Shown here: positions 46,084 to 57,630 of the stretch, piece after piece
Layout of the letters: every line of letters begins with the position of its first letter
Numbering within the stretch: position 1 is the first letter of the stretch
Translations under genes and position numbers: made by a program
The notes under the pieces: generated by a model
What the model was told of the DNA's origin: nothing
Databases searched by the model: none
Seen by the model: the letters and a program-made list of their open reading frames with translations, nothing else
Origin: Cyprinodon diabolis
Lineage: Eukaryota; Chordata; Actinopteri; Cyprinodontiformes; Cyprinodontidae
DNA length: 64,000 bases
Direction: 5' to 3'
Assembly: GCA_030533445.1 (NCBI GenBank)
Contig: CM060082.1
Span: 40,580,817-40,644,816, forward strand

Positions 46084-46208
46084 TGCTGATGAAGATTCTC
46101 AGTCATCCAGGTCATAGTCATTCTGTAAAAGTTAAAAAAATATCCACTGGACTTGGTTTCCAAGATTTGAAGACGTTTCGCCACCTCTCCAGGAAGCTTT
46201 CTCAATTA
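46084..46208 (-). mobile_element. Penelope-like tail relic, minus strand
   Basis: On the minus strand: AATTGAGAAAGCTTCCTGG, 'AGAGGTGGCGAAACGTCTTC', a poly-T region and 'CTGAGAATCTTCATCAGC'. Here GCGAAACGTC is intact, matching the second conserved box of a hammerhead (GAAA), but the first box is TTGAGAA rather than CTGANGA. Confidence 0.6.
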
Positions 46209-46740
46209 AAATGTCTGGATCCGCAGTGAGTTTGAGTCTTATATGGACAAAGCCTTGTATCGCTTGGAAACATGCAAATGGTAACAGATGAATGGGTCGT
46301 TTGGTTCCATTGTTAGCCTGTAATATCTGAAACCTGTCTATGATTCTGAAGGTCGGTCGTTAAAGGGGGGATTGCCGTTTAGGGGGGGTTGTCTCCTGTA
46401 ATACCTGCGTGCAACGATTTAAAAAAATCTCACAGTCTATGCCCGGCTTAAGGTAGTGCTCCAAAAAGTCACTTAGATGCCCTCTACTTGATTTTAATTT
46501 AACCTCTCTAAGAAAAAAGGCTTTTTATATTGTATATTATATGGCAGAAGAGATGATTTTATTGGTTTATTGATTTAAAATTGTGCGTATACATAAGCTT
46601 CCAGCATAACAACACTTGGTTGTGAAAGGAAGCTAGCTTTACAGGGAGCTTTTCGACACTAGCTTTTACTTTAAAAGGCTTCAAATCAACTTTACTTATA
46701 TTTTGAAAGTGGATAAACTTCCAGTTCTAGCAGCGTAGGA
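46209..46740. other. No recognisable feature
   Basis: No exon or repeat family recognised. Confidence 0.4.
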
Positions 46741-46769
46741 GAGCTCACAGTGCAGCTCTGCAGCCAGGG

Positions 46770-47336
46770 TCCTGACAGTGCAGGTCTGGGTCCTGACAGT
46801 GCAGCTCTGGGTCCTGAAAGTTCAGTTCTGGCTCCTGACAGTGCAGCTCTGGGTCCTGACAGTTCAGTTCTGGGTCCTGACACTGCAGCTCTGGGTCCTA
46901 AAGGTTCAGGCCTGGGTCCTTACAGTGCAGCTCTGGGCCCTGACAGTTCAGGTCTGGGTCCTGACAGTGCAGCTCTGAGTCCTGACAGTTCAGGTCTGGG
47001 TCCTGACAGTGCAGCTCTGAGTCCTGACAGTTTAGTTCTGAGACCTGTCAGTTCAGGCCTGGGTCCTGACAGTGCAGCTCTGGGTCCTAAAGGTTCGGGC
47101 CTGGGTCCTTACAGTGCAGCTCTGGGCCCTGACAGTTCGGGTCTGGGTCCTGACAGTGCAGCTCTGAGTCCTGACAGTTTAGTTCTGAGACCTGTCAGTT
47201 CAGTTCTGGGTCCTGACAGTGCAGCTCTGGGTCCTGACAGTTCAGTTCTGGGTCCTGACAGTGCAGCTCTGGGTCCCAACAGTTCAGTTCTGGGTCCTGA
47301 AAGTTCAGTTCTGGGTCCTGACAGCGCAGGTCTGCA
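46770..47336 (+). repeat. 21-bp minisatellite, about 27 units
   Basis: The unit begins GGGTCCTGACAG and is 21 bp, alternating 'TGCAGCTCT' and 'TTCAGTTCT' or 'TTCAGGTCT' endings. Because 21 is divisible by 3 and the unit has no stop, a frame of 230 codons (46750-47442) reads as heptads like GPDSAAL and GPDSSVL; minus frames are open as well. A larger block (GPKGSGL GPYSAAL GPDSSGL ...) occurs twice, at about 46897-47058 and 47086-47205, showing expansion of multi-unit blocks. It is not evidence of a protein gene. Confidence 0.95.
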
Positions 47337-47344
47337 GCCAGACA

Positions 47345-47480
47345 CCTCTCAAATCAGCTGGTTTTCCTTAGATAGAAAATGTTTAACCAATCTATATGAT
47401 CTGGTTAAATTGTCTCTGTACAGTGCTTTGAGATTAAATTAGTTGTGAACTTTCACTTTATAATTAAAGCGAATTGAACT
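47345..47480 (+). mobile_element. L2-type LINE 3' end adjoining the minisatellite
   Basis: 'AATCAGCTGGTTTTCCTTAG', 'GATCTGGTTAAATTGTCTCT' and 'CAGTGCTTTGAGATTAAATT' correspond to the L2-type tail (compare 20690 and 45170). The minisatellite begins immediately upstream and may have arisen within the LINE's UTR. Confidence 0.6.
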
Positions 47481-50184
47481 CCACCAATTTTAATTCATCC
47501 TGCAGAGGATGTTACAAAGTTATTTTTTCAATAAAAAGTGACAGTAGTTCAAAGATCCACCATGAGAGAGGAATTTGGTACCACCTCACCATGTGACTCT
47601 TTCTGGTTTATACTTTTCCACGGCAGTGAACATTCTTTGAAGAAATTTATGATACATGGATGAGCACATAAGGTCGGAAACCATCCTTCAAGAATTCATG
47701 GTAGGGAAAATTATTAGACCTTAATTTGAATGTCGACCACTTTCCTTCCCCGCACTGGCTATGGCTGAGTGCAGCTATGGAGACAGACTGGGTGTGTGTT
47801 GTCACTACCAGCACATCATCTTCAGTGTCCTGCATAAACACAAACACACAGTGACTCGTGTCTCTGCTATCAGTGCCGGCCCTGCAGGCTGTGGTCTCCT
47901 CTCAGAGAGACGCCAACTGAAAGGTCATTGCATGTCGCCAGCAAAATGTCAGCAGGCCACCCCCCCAGGACGTCTTGTCTGTATGCCATGCTGATGAACT
48001 TTTAACATCAAGAAACATATTAAAACAGAAACCTGGTTACCAAAAATTGGATAGTCAGAAACAGTCCATAAAATGAGAAAAATCTTTATCAGGGTAATCT
48101 TTTTACTGTTTTTTCAGCAAACAAGTGACATTTTTGGGGGATGAAGGAGAGTGAAAAAAGAAAAAAACGGGAGATGTCAGAAAGTGCTGTTGAAAAGTCC
48201 TATATGGCTGATACTGAGAATATCTAAACAGAGTGTGGCTATCAGTGTATTTGAAGATGTCTGTGGGAAAGAGACAGTTTTCAGTGTGGGAAATGGCCTC
48301 CATTTGATATGGTGCTGATCATCAGCAGTCTGCTTTTATCTCTGATGAAAAAGTTCAGCCTGGTTTGAAGGAAAAGGCAGAAAAGGGGCTTTTTTTGTTC
48401 ACTCATCTGACCTTATGTCATCCTCATGTGGTTGGCCACAGTAACAAGCATAGCCTTTGAGTGTGTTTGATAAATCGTGAAGATCAGTGGTGTGATACAA
48501 ATCTGCAACCACAAAATCTTACTGGAAATGTAACCAATAAATATGAACAATGCTCCCGCTCATGAAGTTATGCCTCCCCTGTCTGCCACTGCTCTTCCTG
48601 GCTCTGGGGACCGAGTCACATGGTTGAGGGCTCAAGTCAGTGTGCTGAGGCGGGCCCGGGAGGTTGCAACAGGTTGTTGCTGCAGCTGAAAGCAAGCCTT
48701 CTTGGCGATTCTGGAGGGAAACACGCTCAAAATCCGCCTAGACACAGGGTTCAGCATGTCCACTGACTCACCTCTTTCTTCTCACATCAGCAAGGGTGGA
48801 CAAACTGACAAGGGGAAGCAGCAAAGAAAAAAATCCAAGAAAACTCCCACATAGCTGGTCAAGTTCTCTGGCTCAAGTTTATGCCTTCAGTCTAATGAAA
48901 GAAGTTATTTTACTTTCACAGAGTTGGTGGGGTTAAGTATCTGGAGGAGTAACAACATATTGGTCCAAGAACTGTCAGGTACTTCACTTTGCAGTCACAT
49001 CTGGAAAATTTGACACGTTCTACTTTAAGCAACAGGAAACCATCACAGAGAATCAGTGTCCTTTAAAAACACCTGCTGGACTCCCTTCCTTTTTTTTCTT
49101 TTTGGAGGGAGGTAGCAGGATGGTGAATTCTCAGGCAGGCCCTTCACCATCAACCCCCCACTCCCAAGTCCAGGCTCATTAACTCAATTCATAATTGACC
49201 CTTTTTACCCCCCTCCTCTTCTCTCGTTCCTACCGGCTGGGTAAGTAGTCGGGTGGGCGGAGGGGGAGGCGGGTGCATCTGAGCTCATTTAGCTACGGAT
49301 CACTGCACTCTTCATTCACTGAAAATACCCGTTGCCTAAACCCCGTCCCAGATGCTGCCATTTGTAGTTTTCGTGAGTTTTGTCCTTACAAGGAATCTAT
49401 TAAACAATCCATTTTCCCTCCTCCACCATCATGTATTTCCTTTTTCGTTCGCTTCCTTGTTTTAATTTTTTTTATACTTCTCAGCTGTGGCAGTTTGAAG
49501 GAGATCCATTAAATGGGGATAATTGGGCAGGGGTGGGGAGTGGGCTTCACTTGTCTGACCAATCTTCTATCACAACAATCAGCAGATTGTTCCCGGGACT
49601 GGGTGACACAACAACTCCTAGTGTAGATTCTGCCTGTAATTAGCAAGCAGCTACCGTCAAGCAAGTTAGATCTGGTTATATCCTGTGAATCACCTTTTGT
49701 TATCAAACAGTCCATCTTGTTATTGCATATAAAGCAGTACTATGGTTGGCATTATGGTTCTTGCAGCAGTATAGTTTGCTAGTGGCAGGATTGTTGTTTT
49801 CTTTATGTTCTTCTTGATAAATCCATAATTACATGTCACAGCATCTTCCTACCGCTAAGCCACTGGAGAACAAACAAATTGATTCTGTTAAGTGTTTTCA
49901 GTATCCTGTGTTGAAGCTGTCAATCACTATTTACTTCTCTTATAAACATCCAAATTGTTTCCTTCATATAGTAAATATAAGGCTTTTGTCACACTTCACA
50001 CTTATTAGTCTTACTGTACACAATCCCATTTTTTCACAATTCAAAAAATGTATAAGTCAGTAGCCCCAGTTGCATACAAAGTTTGTCGGAAAGATTAACG
50101 CATCCCCCTGATGTACTTTTATTGGTTAATAGTTTTGCATTGTTTGCTTTGAATGTGCTCAGTTTGTGAGTAAATAAAACTCAT
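47481..50184. other. No recognisable feature
   Basis: 2.7 kb. The stretch 48540-48790 is of higher GC and looks unique. No exon or repeat family recognised. Confidence 0.45.
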
Positions 50185-50272
50185 CCATCTATCCATCATA
50201 TCCTCTTTGATCAGTTGAGGTGAGGCTGATGCCTATCTCCACCAGTCATTCAGTCAATGGGAGGATACACCC

Positions 50273-50802
50273 TAACCTGACTCCGCCAGATGGATTTGCT
50301 CCGCATATCCATCTGGAAAACTTCCGTTAAAATAATTTTGGGAAGGGGCGAAAATACTGGTTAGCTGATTGGGCCATGTTGGTGATAGATGGGCCAAATA
50401 AACCAATCAGATCAACGAAGCAAATGACGTACTAACAGAGCAACAACGAAAACACAACCACAAGCCAGGCTACTCTTGTCGAAACCAGTCGGGAGAAAAG
50501 CAAAAAGATCTTTTCCTCTGAGAAAAGCCTCCAGAGCAGTGTTTTGCTCTTCTTTCAGTGAAGAAATACTCTGTAATTCTGATAAAACTTGCTCGATAGC
50601 CACGCTGACGCTAGTTTCAGCCGCCATGTTCTTTAGACCGAACTGTCGCGCTTCTCGTTGCGTCACACCTCAACCCGCCTCAAAGCCAACGCTGATTGGA
50701 CGTTCGTTTGGTGAACGGCTCCAAATTTTCTTTATCGGAGAGTCTCTGATCTGCGAGTGAAACCTTGAAAGCTCGCGAGATCAGGATGGTCTCACGAGGC
50801 TA
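50273..50802 (-). mobile_element. Helicase-bearing DNA transposon, family A copy 3
   Basis: Plus-strand ends TAACCTGACTCCGCCAG and GGTCTCACGAGGCTA, flanked by exact 9-bp duplications GATACACCC (50264-50272, 50803-50811). It is 530 bp long and inserted in the older dispersed repeat, whose empty site is reconstructed by removing the element and one duplication. Confidence 0.95.
50412..50627 (-). pseudogene. RecQ-like helicase N-terminal fragment with altered Walker A
   Basis: Starts at ATG 50627 (MAAETSVSVAIEQVLSELQS; four residues shorter at the N-terminus than copy 1). It keeps LKEEQNTALEAFLRGKD, then LFAFLPTGFDKSS. The glycine before the key lysine is changed to D (GFDKS). The frame then leaves helicase sequence (LACGCVFVVALL) and stops at 50412. 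Its deletion point lies between those of copies 2 and 1. Confidence 0.7.
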
Positions 50803-51050
50803 GATACACCCTGGACTGGTAGGCAGTTGGTGACAGGGTAACACAGAGACACACAAACATGCACACACACCGTCACCTAGGGAAAATGTTGACATGCCTA
50901 ACGGTCATGTTTTAGGTGGGAGAGAGACAGAATACCCAGAGAAAACCTACGCATGCGTTGGAGAGAACATGCTTCCAACTTCATGCTGAAAGACCCTTGG
51001 ACAGGAATCTAAACCGTGACCGTCTTGCTGCAAGGTAACCGTGCTAGAAA

Positions 51051-52642
51051 ACAAACCATATTTACAATAAAGTCAAAAGTAGGATACTGCTCCTGTGTGC
51101 AATATCCTGCCTTTGATGTACCACGGTGATTGCCATACCAACAAACTTGGCCGTAGTCAGGCGCCTAGCCCCAACTAGCGTTACATCACCAACTCTCCTC
51201 TTTGTGTCTTGCCCCGCTGTTGTAAAATCCTTGTGACTGTTTCATGGGTAACATATTGCCCATGAAACAGAAAAAAAGTTAAAATAATCCTCTGATCCCT
51301 CATAAAATGATCTAAAAAGAAGGTTATTTCCATTATCAGAAGAGAAAGTGAGAGAATATTGAATGTCAATGTAATTTGTTTTCTAGTGTTCTAGTTTTGC
51401 TGATGCCAAAATTCACTTTGGTTTGAGATTAAACTAATATATTTTTTGGTGTATATGTCTGACGCAAGAGCAAGAGTTCTCACAAGGCAGAGCAGCAAGA
51501 CCTGTCTCTGTCGGCCACATGCACTTCCCCAGACTACATCTTGTCTTCCGCCACAAACAAACACTGATGAACTTTTTCTAATGTTTGCTTTGTGTACATA
51601 TAAACATAGATTACATAGCGCTGGGGGATGTCTATCTAACCTCTTCAACCTTTTACTCTTTTCTTTTTTTTTTTTTGTAATATATGCCTGTATATATATG
51701 CCTCGTTTCCCACATAAGCACAAATAACAGTAGGACACAAAAACAGTCAGAAAGATTCAGGAAGTGCTGACAGAAAAATACTAACATTAAAGGTTCATAT
51801 TAGTATTATTTTTATATAATGTTTCTTTAGGTGATGTGAAAACTGCTGCATCAGTGGGGTAATGCTCAATTTCAAATTAAGGGAAATCCCTGGTCTACTG
51901 CTTCCTCTATTTATGCTTTCTGTTTTACTCATTTTAAATACTTACAGGTCCATTTGTAGAGTGTATGTAAATAGTGGTTGTCTGGGGCAATACTGATTTT
52001 CATGGAAATGTTTCAATGGCAGTTATTTTACTGCAGCTAATCAGCGGGATATGCCAACAAAGGTTGCTAGGGGCCATAAACCTGGAGTCATCACTTTATG
52101 AGAATTAGAAGACGTTTTTTATCATCATCTGACACAGAGACAGAGAGCAGACATGGCTGCCAGATAGCCATCAGTACGTGTAAGTGATATTGCTGAACCC
52201 GGAGTATCACGTCTCATACCCAGGTCATCCTAGTGGCCTGCATGTGATGACAAACATGATGTCTTATGACCCCAGAGAACGATGTGAAAAGTAATCCAGA
52301 TTTTTCTCTCTCCAAGTTTTTTTTTTTTTTTACATTCCTAAGTAGCCAACTTCAGAGAAGGAGCAGAAAATGTACACAGTGCCGGCTCTCTCTTGAGCAA
52401 CAGCGATTGTCAATGTGAGTCATAGGTGACCTGAGGTCAATTTGTATTTGTATTTATGCACGTGTGTTCGGGTTTTGAGCACTAATAGGAACAAGTCAAA
52501 ATATGAAAGGGTGAGATATTTGATTATCAAGAGTGACAGAAGTTTGATGTTAAAATTAAACATCCCATTGACCTCAGTAGGCCAATGAAATAATACTGCA
52601 GCCGGGCCTCTTTTAGAAGACAATAGTAGAATAGAATGCAAT
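51051..52642. other. No recognisable feature
   Basis: AT-rich DNA. Frames of 115 (minus) and 93 (plus) codons at 51391-51738 overlap each other and show no domain. Confidence 0.45.
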
Positions 52643-53060
52643 TGTCAGGACTCCAGTCTGTGTGTTTGTGTTTTTGTGTTGTTCTCCCTTCCACCAGCAG
52701 GAGGCACCTGGTTCTGGTCCGCCTCCTCACACACCTGTTGATGGTTGCCTCGTTAGCGGAGTACTCTTAAGCTGCTGACTGCCACTACCTCGACGCCAGA
52801 GTGTTTGCCAGTTTTGGGTACTCTATCTAAGCTTAGTTTTTGCTGAGTAAGACTGAGTTCTTGTCAACCTGAGTTTTAATTTCGTTTTTGTCTTTGCCTC
52901 TCGGCAGGAAGTCATCCTGCGAACTGGACCTTTCGGACCTTCTCTTCCTGAAGGAATCAACTGAGCCTCCAACTGAGCTGGGGATTGAAACTGGAGGTTT
53001 GGATCCTGCTTCCTTGAAGAGGAACCACAGAGACAAAAGAAGGTCTTCAGGTTGCAAAAC
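52643..53060 (+). mobile_element. Possible LTR fragment, 3' end not found
   Basis: Begins TGTCAGGACTCCAGTCTG and has the layout of an LTR promoter region: 'CCACCAGCAGGAGGCACC', then 'CTCTTAAGCTGCTGACTGCC' and a T-rich part. I could not find a CA end or a target duplication, so this is tentative. Confidence 0.35.
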
Positions 53061-54784
53061 TTAAAAGTAGCATCTGCTGCAGTTGACTTTATTCCTCAGC
53101 TGAATACTCAGATATTTATAAGACTCCACTTTCTAAATATCAGTTATATAATATTTTTATGGTTTCAGTAAAGTGGGTCTGTGCCAGAGGAAATCCACCA
53201 AAGACCTCTTTCTTCATTAGGTAGCTGGTTTATGTTTTCGTATCCCAGTAAAAAGTGACACTATTTTGTAAATTATCAGATTAAAATGAAAAGTAATGGT
53301 ATGCTTTTGATAAGCTTGTGAAATGGCTTTTCAATGGAGAATGTTAAGTAGGCCGGATCAAAGTCTAAACTAATTATGACAACAACAAAACAAATCTGTA
53401 TTGAAGTCTGAGTGGCTGCCCTTAAAAGTTGAACATGCTTTCAAATAAGTCGTTGTCAAACAGTAGAGAGATCAGTTTGTTAATTTCATAAAGTAAAATA
53501 CCATGGTCATTGTCATCACTAGCATCTGAAAAGGTAAATTACAAAGGTAATTTAAAGGCACCCTGCTAATAAATGTTGAAAATCCCGGTAAATTTCTAAA
53601 GAAAACCTCAAACATTCCTCAAAAAATATTGTTTCTGCATTTGAAAAGTAAGTCCAAAAAAAAAAAGAAACAGGAAAGGCCTTCAGTTTGATAGGACTCA
53701 CCGTACACAGACAAAAAGAAAAAAGCTAAACCTCCTCCCCTCTTCATACCTAACACCTCTGGGGCTTTGGTCAGTCCCTGCAAGAGGAGGCCGATGGGAC
53801 TAAAGCCCAATGGTGGACAGGGTAAGCCATGAGCACTTCAGGGTCAATTTCACATGTGACCGGCGTTTTGTATTTAATGAGAAGTGCTGTCACTTCTCAT
53901 CAGTTCAGTCAGCGAAGAGCAGACGGAGAGAAGGCAGGAGGAAAGGTAAGAAAGTGTTTATGGTGGGGCGTTATTTTGAGAATTTATCTAAATGTTGATC
54001 TTAATTGTCCTTTTATTTAGAACACGACAGAAATCAGTCAACATATTTAGAATAAGTATGAAATTATTACAATATTCATGATCTAATCTCTTGTTTCTTA
54101 TAATTCCCCCCTCCTCTGTAAGAAGCCTGGCTCTGGCTGGACCCTCATTAGGTCATGTGTACTCAATCCTGTTGTTCCTGCGTCCCTTAATTTCCACTGT
54201 TATGCGAACAAAGGGAGGTACCAAACGCATGGCAGGCCCGGGTCCTTGCACTCGACCTCATTCGCTCATTACTGTCGCTATGGAAATTTACTCCCCCAGT
54301 CACCTCCAGACGACCTGTCTCACTGTGTACAGATAAATTAACCTTTTTACATATACCTGTATTGGGTGAGGTGATTAGAAAAAACAACCATGTTTATGCT
54401 CCTGTCTCCAGTTTGCTATGAAAATCCCCTATTATTTTGAATATATGCAACCTAAAATGGATTAAAACTATGGATACCTATAACACAATTCCATTATTAT
54501 AAGAAATAATGTATCAAAATGTAGAAGCCAGGTACTCTATCATTTGGTAGCTTCTACAGTATAATCAAAATTGGCACTAACACTTTTAGTTTATCCACCG
54601 TCGCACTATGAGAGCCCCTGTTTTAGAGGTCCACTTGTTTTAATGTGGTTCAGTGATGTTTGCAGGTATTTATCAGTCGTGAAAGAAACAAAAATCTATC
54701 AAAGATCTCAGTTTTTCAATAGATGACAATTGTATCAATTCAAAATATGATTATTGAAATTTTTAATGAGACGATATTTGCACT
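53061..54784. other. No recognisable gene
   Basis: No repeat family recognised. The sequence near 53930-53955 ends GGAGGAAAGGTAAGAAAG, a good splice-donor match, but there is no supporting reading frame or acceptor. Confidence 0.4.
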
Positions 54785-55135
54785 AATGGGGAACCGGGCA
54801 TTTAGTCGCTCTGCTCCCCACCTCTGGAACTCCCTCCCTCCTGATCTCCGTACTCTGGACTCCTTCCCTCTTTTCAAATCCAGACTCAAAACTTTCCTGT
54901 TCAGACAGTCTTATCCCATCTAGTCCATTTGCATCAAGCCAATTTTTTGTTTTTTGTTTCTTCCTTTGGCCTTATTTTACTTCCTGCTGTTTTGTTTTCT
55001 GTGGTACCTTTATGCTTGTACTTTATGCTTGTATTTTTTACTTTTTAGCTTCCTGTTTTTAATGTTTTATCTCCCTGTACAGGGTCCTTGGGTGTTTTGA
55101 CAAGGCACTTTCAAATAAAATGTATTATTATTAAT
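54785..55135 (+). mobile_element. LINE 3' end (ORF2 C-terminus, 3' UTR with (ATT)n tail)
   Basis: The frame reads MGNRAFSRSAPHLWNSLPPD then FPLFKSRLKTFLFRQSYPI and stops at 54923. The 3' UTR follows with 'GGGTCCTTGGGTGTTTTGAC', 'GGCACTTTCAAATAAAATGT' and ATTATTATTA. The tail differs from the other LINEs in the window, so this is a separate CR1/L2-type family. Strongly 5'-truncated. Confidence 0.8.
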
Positions 55136-55200
55136 TAAAAATATGGCTAAATGGATTTTAAATGGATGACTTTCACTGGCAATCAGGCCATTGTCTTTAT

Positions 55201-55331
55201 GCTGACAAAGATTCTCAGTCATCCAGGTCATAGTCATTCCGTAAAAGTTTTTAAAAAAACAATCCACTGGACTTGGTTTAAAGACGTTTAAAGACGTTTC
55301 GGTTCCCCTCCAGGAAGCTTTCTCAATTTAA
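55201..55331 (-). mobile_element. Penelope-like tail relic, minus strand
   Basis: On the minus strand: TTGAGAAAGCTTCCTGGAGG, 'GGAACCGAAACGTCTTTAAA' with a small local duplication (AAAGACGTTT repeated), and 'CTGAGAATCTTTGTCAGC'. It is immediately followed by an inverted partner at 55334. Confidence 0.55.
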
Positions 55332-55333
55332 AT

Positions 55334-55418
55334 GAATTGAATTGAGAAAACTTGGAAACCTTCTTCAATCTTTGGAAACCAAGTTCAGTGTGTTTTTTTT
55401 TTTAACGTTTACGGAAGC
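55334..55418 (+). mobile_element. Penelope-like tail relic, plus strand, inverted partner
   Basis: AATTGAGAAAACTTGGAAACC, 'TTCTTCAATCTTTGGAAACC', 'AAGTTCAGTGTG', a T run and 'AACGTTTACGGAA'. This is the same family as 55201-55331 in the opposite direction, so the two form a head-to-head pair. Confidence 0.5.
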
Positions 55419-55559
55419 CATTGTCTTCCTTTTATATACCTGCTAAACCTCCAAGAGCACATTTGCCAATTTTAAACCTGATGACGGGATCCTATACTGA
55501 AAATGTTTCTTTTACATTCAATTAATGATTTTTAAGGGCAATGAAAAAAAAAAAATTGT

Positions 55560-55965
55560 ATTGGTTAAAATGAGTATCAGAAGGCTAAATGACCCAACCC
55601 TCTTATTGTTTAAAATAAAGAAAAGAGTTGTCCATAATGTTCTTCCTATGAAGAATCCTTTGTGAATCCATTTGTGAAATAATCTCCAGAGGATCCAGAG
55701 GAGTTCCAAGAAAAGAGCCGGCCTTCTTAAGTTAGATTTTTAAGCTTTTTAAAGTCATTAGCTCTAATGCTGTTACCCCAGGAGATGATGACCGATGAGA
55801 TCACACTTTCCACAACAGAATGATAAAAGATATCTTGCTGCAAACGCCGAAGGATCTAAGCTCTGTCCTTTCTTGTAGACAGCCTTACAGTTGTGTCTCC
55901 AGTCTAGTTTGTTGTCCAGGTGAACACCAAGGTCTTTATACTCCTCCACCACACCACTTCTAAGC
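55560..55965 (-). mobile_element. LINE ORF2 C-terminal relic
   Basis: On the minus strand: EEYKDLGVHLDNKLDWRHN, then CKAVYKKGQSL, an 'ISWGNSI'-like piece in another frame, and further on AGSFLGTPLDPLEIIS and MDSQRI in pieces. This order (LGVHLDN.LDW, YKKGQSRLYFLRRLRSF, W...) is typical of a fish LINE whose 3' end is TTTATTGATCTCA-like (compare 57631). Several frameshifts show it is dead. Confidence 0.7.
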
Positions 55966-56094
55966 TAAAGTGTTTTTTATTATTGCAACAATTAGATTAT
56001 TACTCTCTATGCGGGGTACATATGTAATATGTGTAACCTTAAAGATTCAAAAGTCTCACCTGATTTCTGTTAGACAATTTGCATTGAAAATAGA

Positions 56095-56690
56095 AAATAG
56101 AATTTTAGTTCCTTCTTCTCACGTATAAAGCCATAAATGGCCAAGCTCCTTCTTATATCAGAGATATGATTATTTCTTATATCCCTAACAGAGCACTTCG
56201 CTCTCAATCTGCAGGTTTACTAGTGGTTCCTAGAATTTCTAAAAGTAGAATGGGAGATCTTTTAGTTATCAGGCTCCTCTCCTGTGGAACCAACTACCAG
56301 TTTTAGTCCTTGAGGCAGACACCCTGTCTACTTTTAAGGCTAGGCTTAAAACATTCCTGTTTGATATAGCTTATAGTTAAAAACAGAGTGATGCATGCTT
56401 AGTTGCTGGGTAAGTAGAGAGGTACTGTAGGTGGAGGTAGAGAGTTTGCAGTCCAATGCGGGGGTTGAGAATTTCAGTCCTGATAGAGATTTCTCCTTAG
56501 CTCTACATTGACCACACTGTGGCTCTACCTTTCGTATACCTAATCCAAAATACTTATCCTGAGATATTTTCTTGATCTGTGCTGCTATAGGCTTAGAATG
56601 CTGGAGGGCATAGGGACCCCTTTTCATCATTCCATCTGTATTCTCCCTTTCTGCAGTATGAACTTTTGGTTTGTTTTCATTCTGAATGTA
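56095..56690 (+). mobile_element. L2-type LINE 3' relic, sister to 11885-12372
   Basis: Degenerate ORF end: 'CCATAAATGGCCAAGCTCCT' (K.INGQAP), 'ATGGGAGATCTTTTAGTTAT', 'CTCCTGTGGAACCAACTACC' (LLWNQLP) and 'CTACTTTTAAGGCTAGGCTT' (TFKARLK). After this comes a UTR with 'GGCTTAGAATGCTGGAGGGC'. Confidence 0.7.
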
Positions 56691-57630
56691 TGAATTGTTT
56701 TTGACCTTACAGCTGTTTAAATCACTAAAAGAATGTGCTGCAGCAGGATCATGTGAGAGTTACAAAAGTGGTCTTACTTCTTGAATATGAAACAGCTACA
56801 GGCACTAATAACAGAGCAAAAAAGTTTTTTTTTTTTAATATAACACCAAGTAAGTGTCATGGAGGTAGATGTTCATTGTGAAATATAGTCAGATTTGCAC
56901 AATTTTCCTTAAGCCTTTTCGGCTTTGATTTATTTTTATTGTTGTTTTTTTCTTAATAGTAATTTAAAGTTCTCTTTTATTTCTTTTTTTCTCCCAGTTA
57001 TCATTTCGGTTAAAATACTCCTAAAACATACAAGATTGATATTTTTCAGTTTCACAAAGTGAAAGTTTAGACTCCAGGCTACCACAGAAATCCAATACAA
57101 GGAACACATGGGAATGCTTTTTCTCCCTTAACACAGAAACTTGCAAGCCTTCCACAAACTAACATGAGTGGATAAACTCTAGCTCACACAGAAAGGGCTC
57201 CCTCTGCTGAGCTTGACATCCACGGCTCCCTCACCACCCCCATTTATCATCAGCTCCAGCGTTTCCAGTGGTTTATTTTGCTGGCACCATTGACAGACGT
57301 CTGAATGAAAAGGTAATGGGTGGATGCTAATAGCTACTGCAGGATACGTAAAAAGAATATATCTTTATGATGATAATTTATGGTCCTCTGCTTAAACTTT
57401 AATATAACATTCAAAACTATGAAAACTTTCTCGTTTTTTTTTTTTTCTCAGACTGTGATGCTTTGGGTGATGGAACAAATTTGTAATATGAGACAAAAAC
57501 TTTAGTAAATACAAAGGCTGTTTTCAAATTATTTTGTTTATAAAGAGAAAATCTAATGCATGCACAGGATAATTTGAAATTAACTAGCAATAAAGCTAAT
57601 ACTGAATAAGTCTGTCCATCAAGAGGTAGT
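56691..57630. other. No recognisable feature
   Basis: AT-rich DNA with short homopolymers. Confidence 0.45.

Larger units (their letters stand above)
50185..51050 (+). repeat. Teleost 'ATACACCCTGGACTGG' dispersed repeat, split by a transposon
   Basis: Left part 50185-50272 (CATCCATCTATCCATCATAT..., ending GGGAGGATACACCC). It resumes after 50802 with GATACACCCTGGACTGGTAG, 'GGTAACACAGAGACACACAA', 'GAATACCCAGAGAAAACCTA' and 'TTGCTGCAAGGTAACCGTGC'. It is the longest copy of this family in the window. Confidence 0.8.

Noticed and set aside
46084..46208. Active hammerhead ribozyme
   Set aside because: The first conserved box is changed in every copy seen here, so only a decayed relic is proposed.
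46750..47442. 230-codon frame of GPDSAAL heptads
   Set aside because: It is a translated 21-bp minisatellite. Other frames and the opposite strand are open as well, and it runs into a LINE tail.
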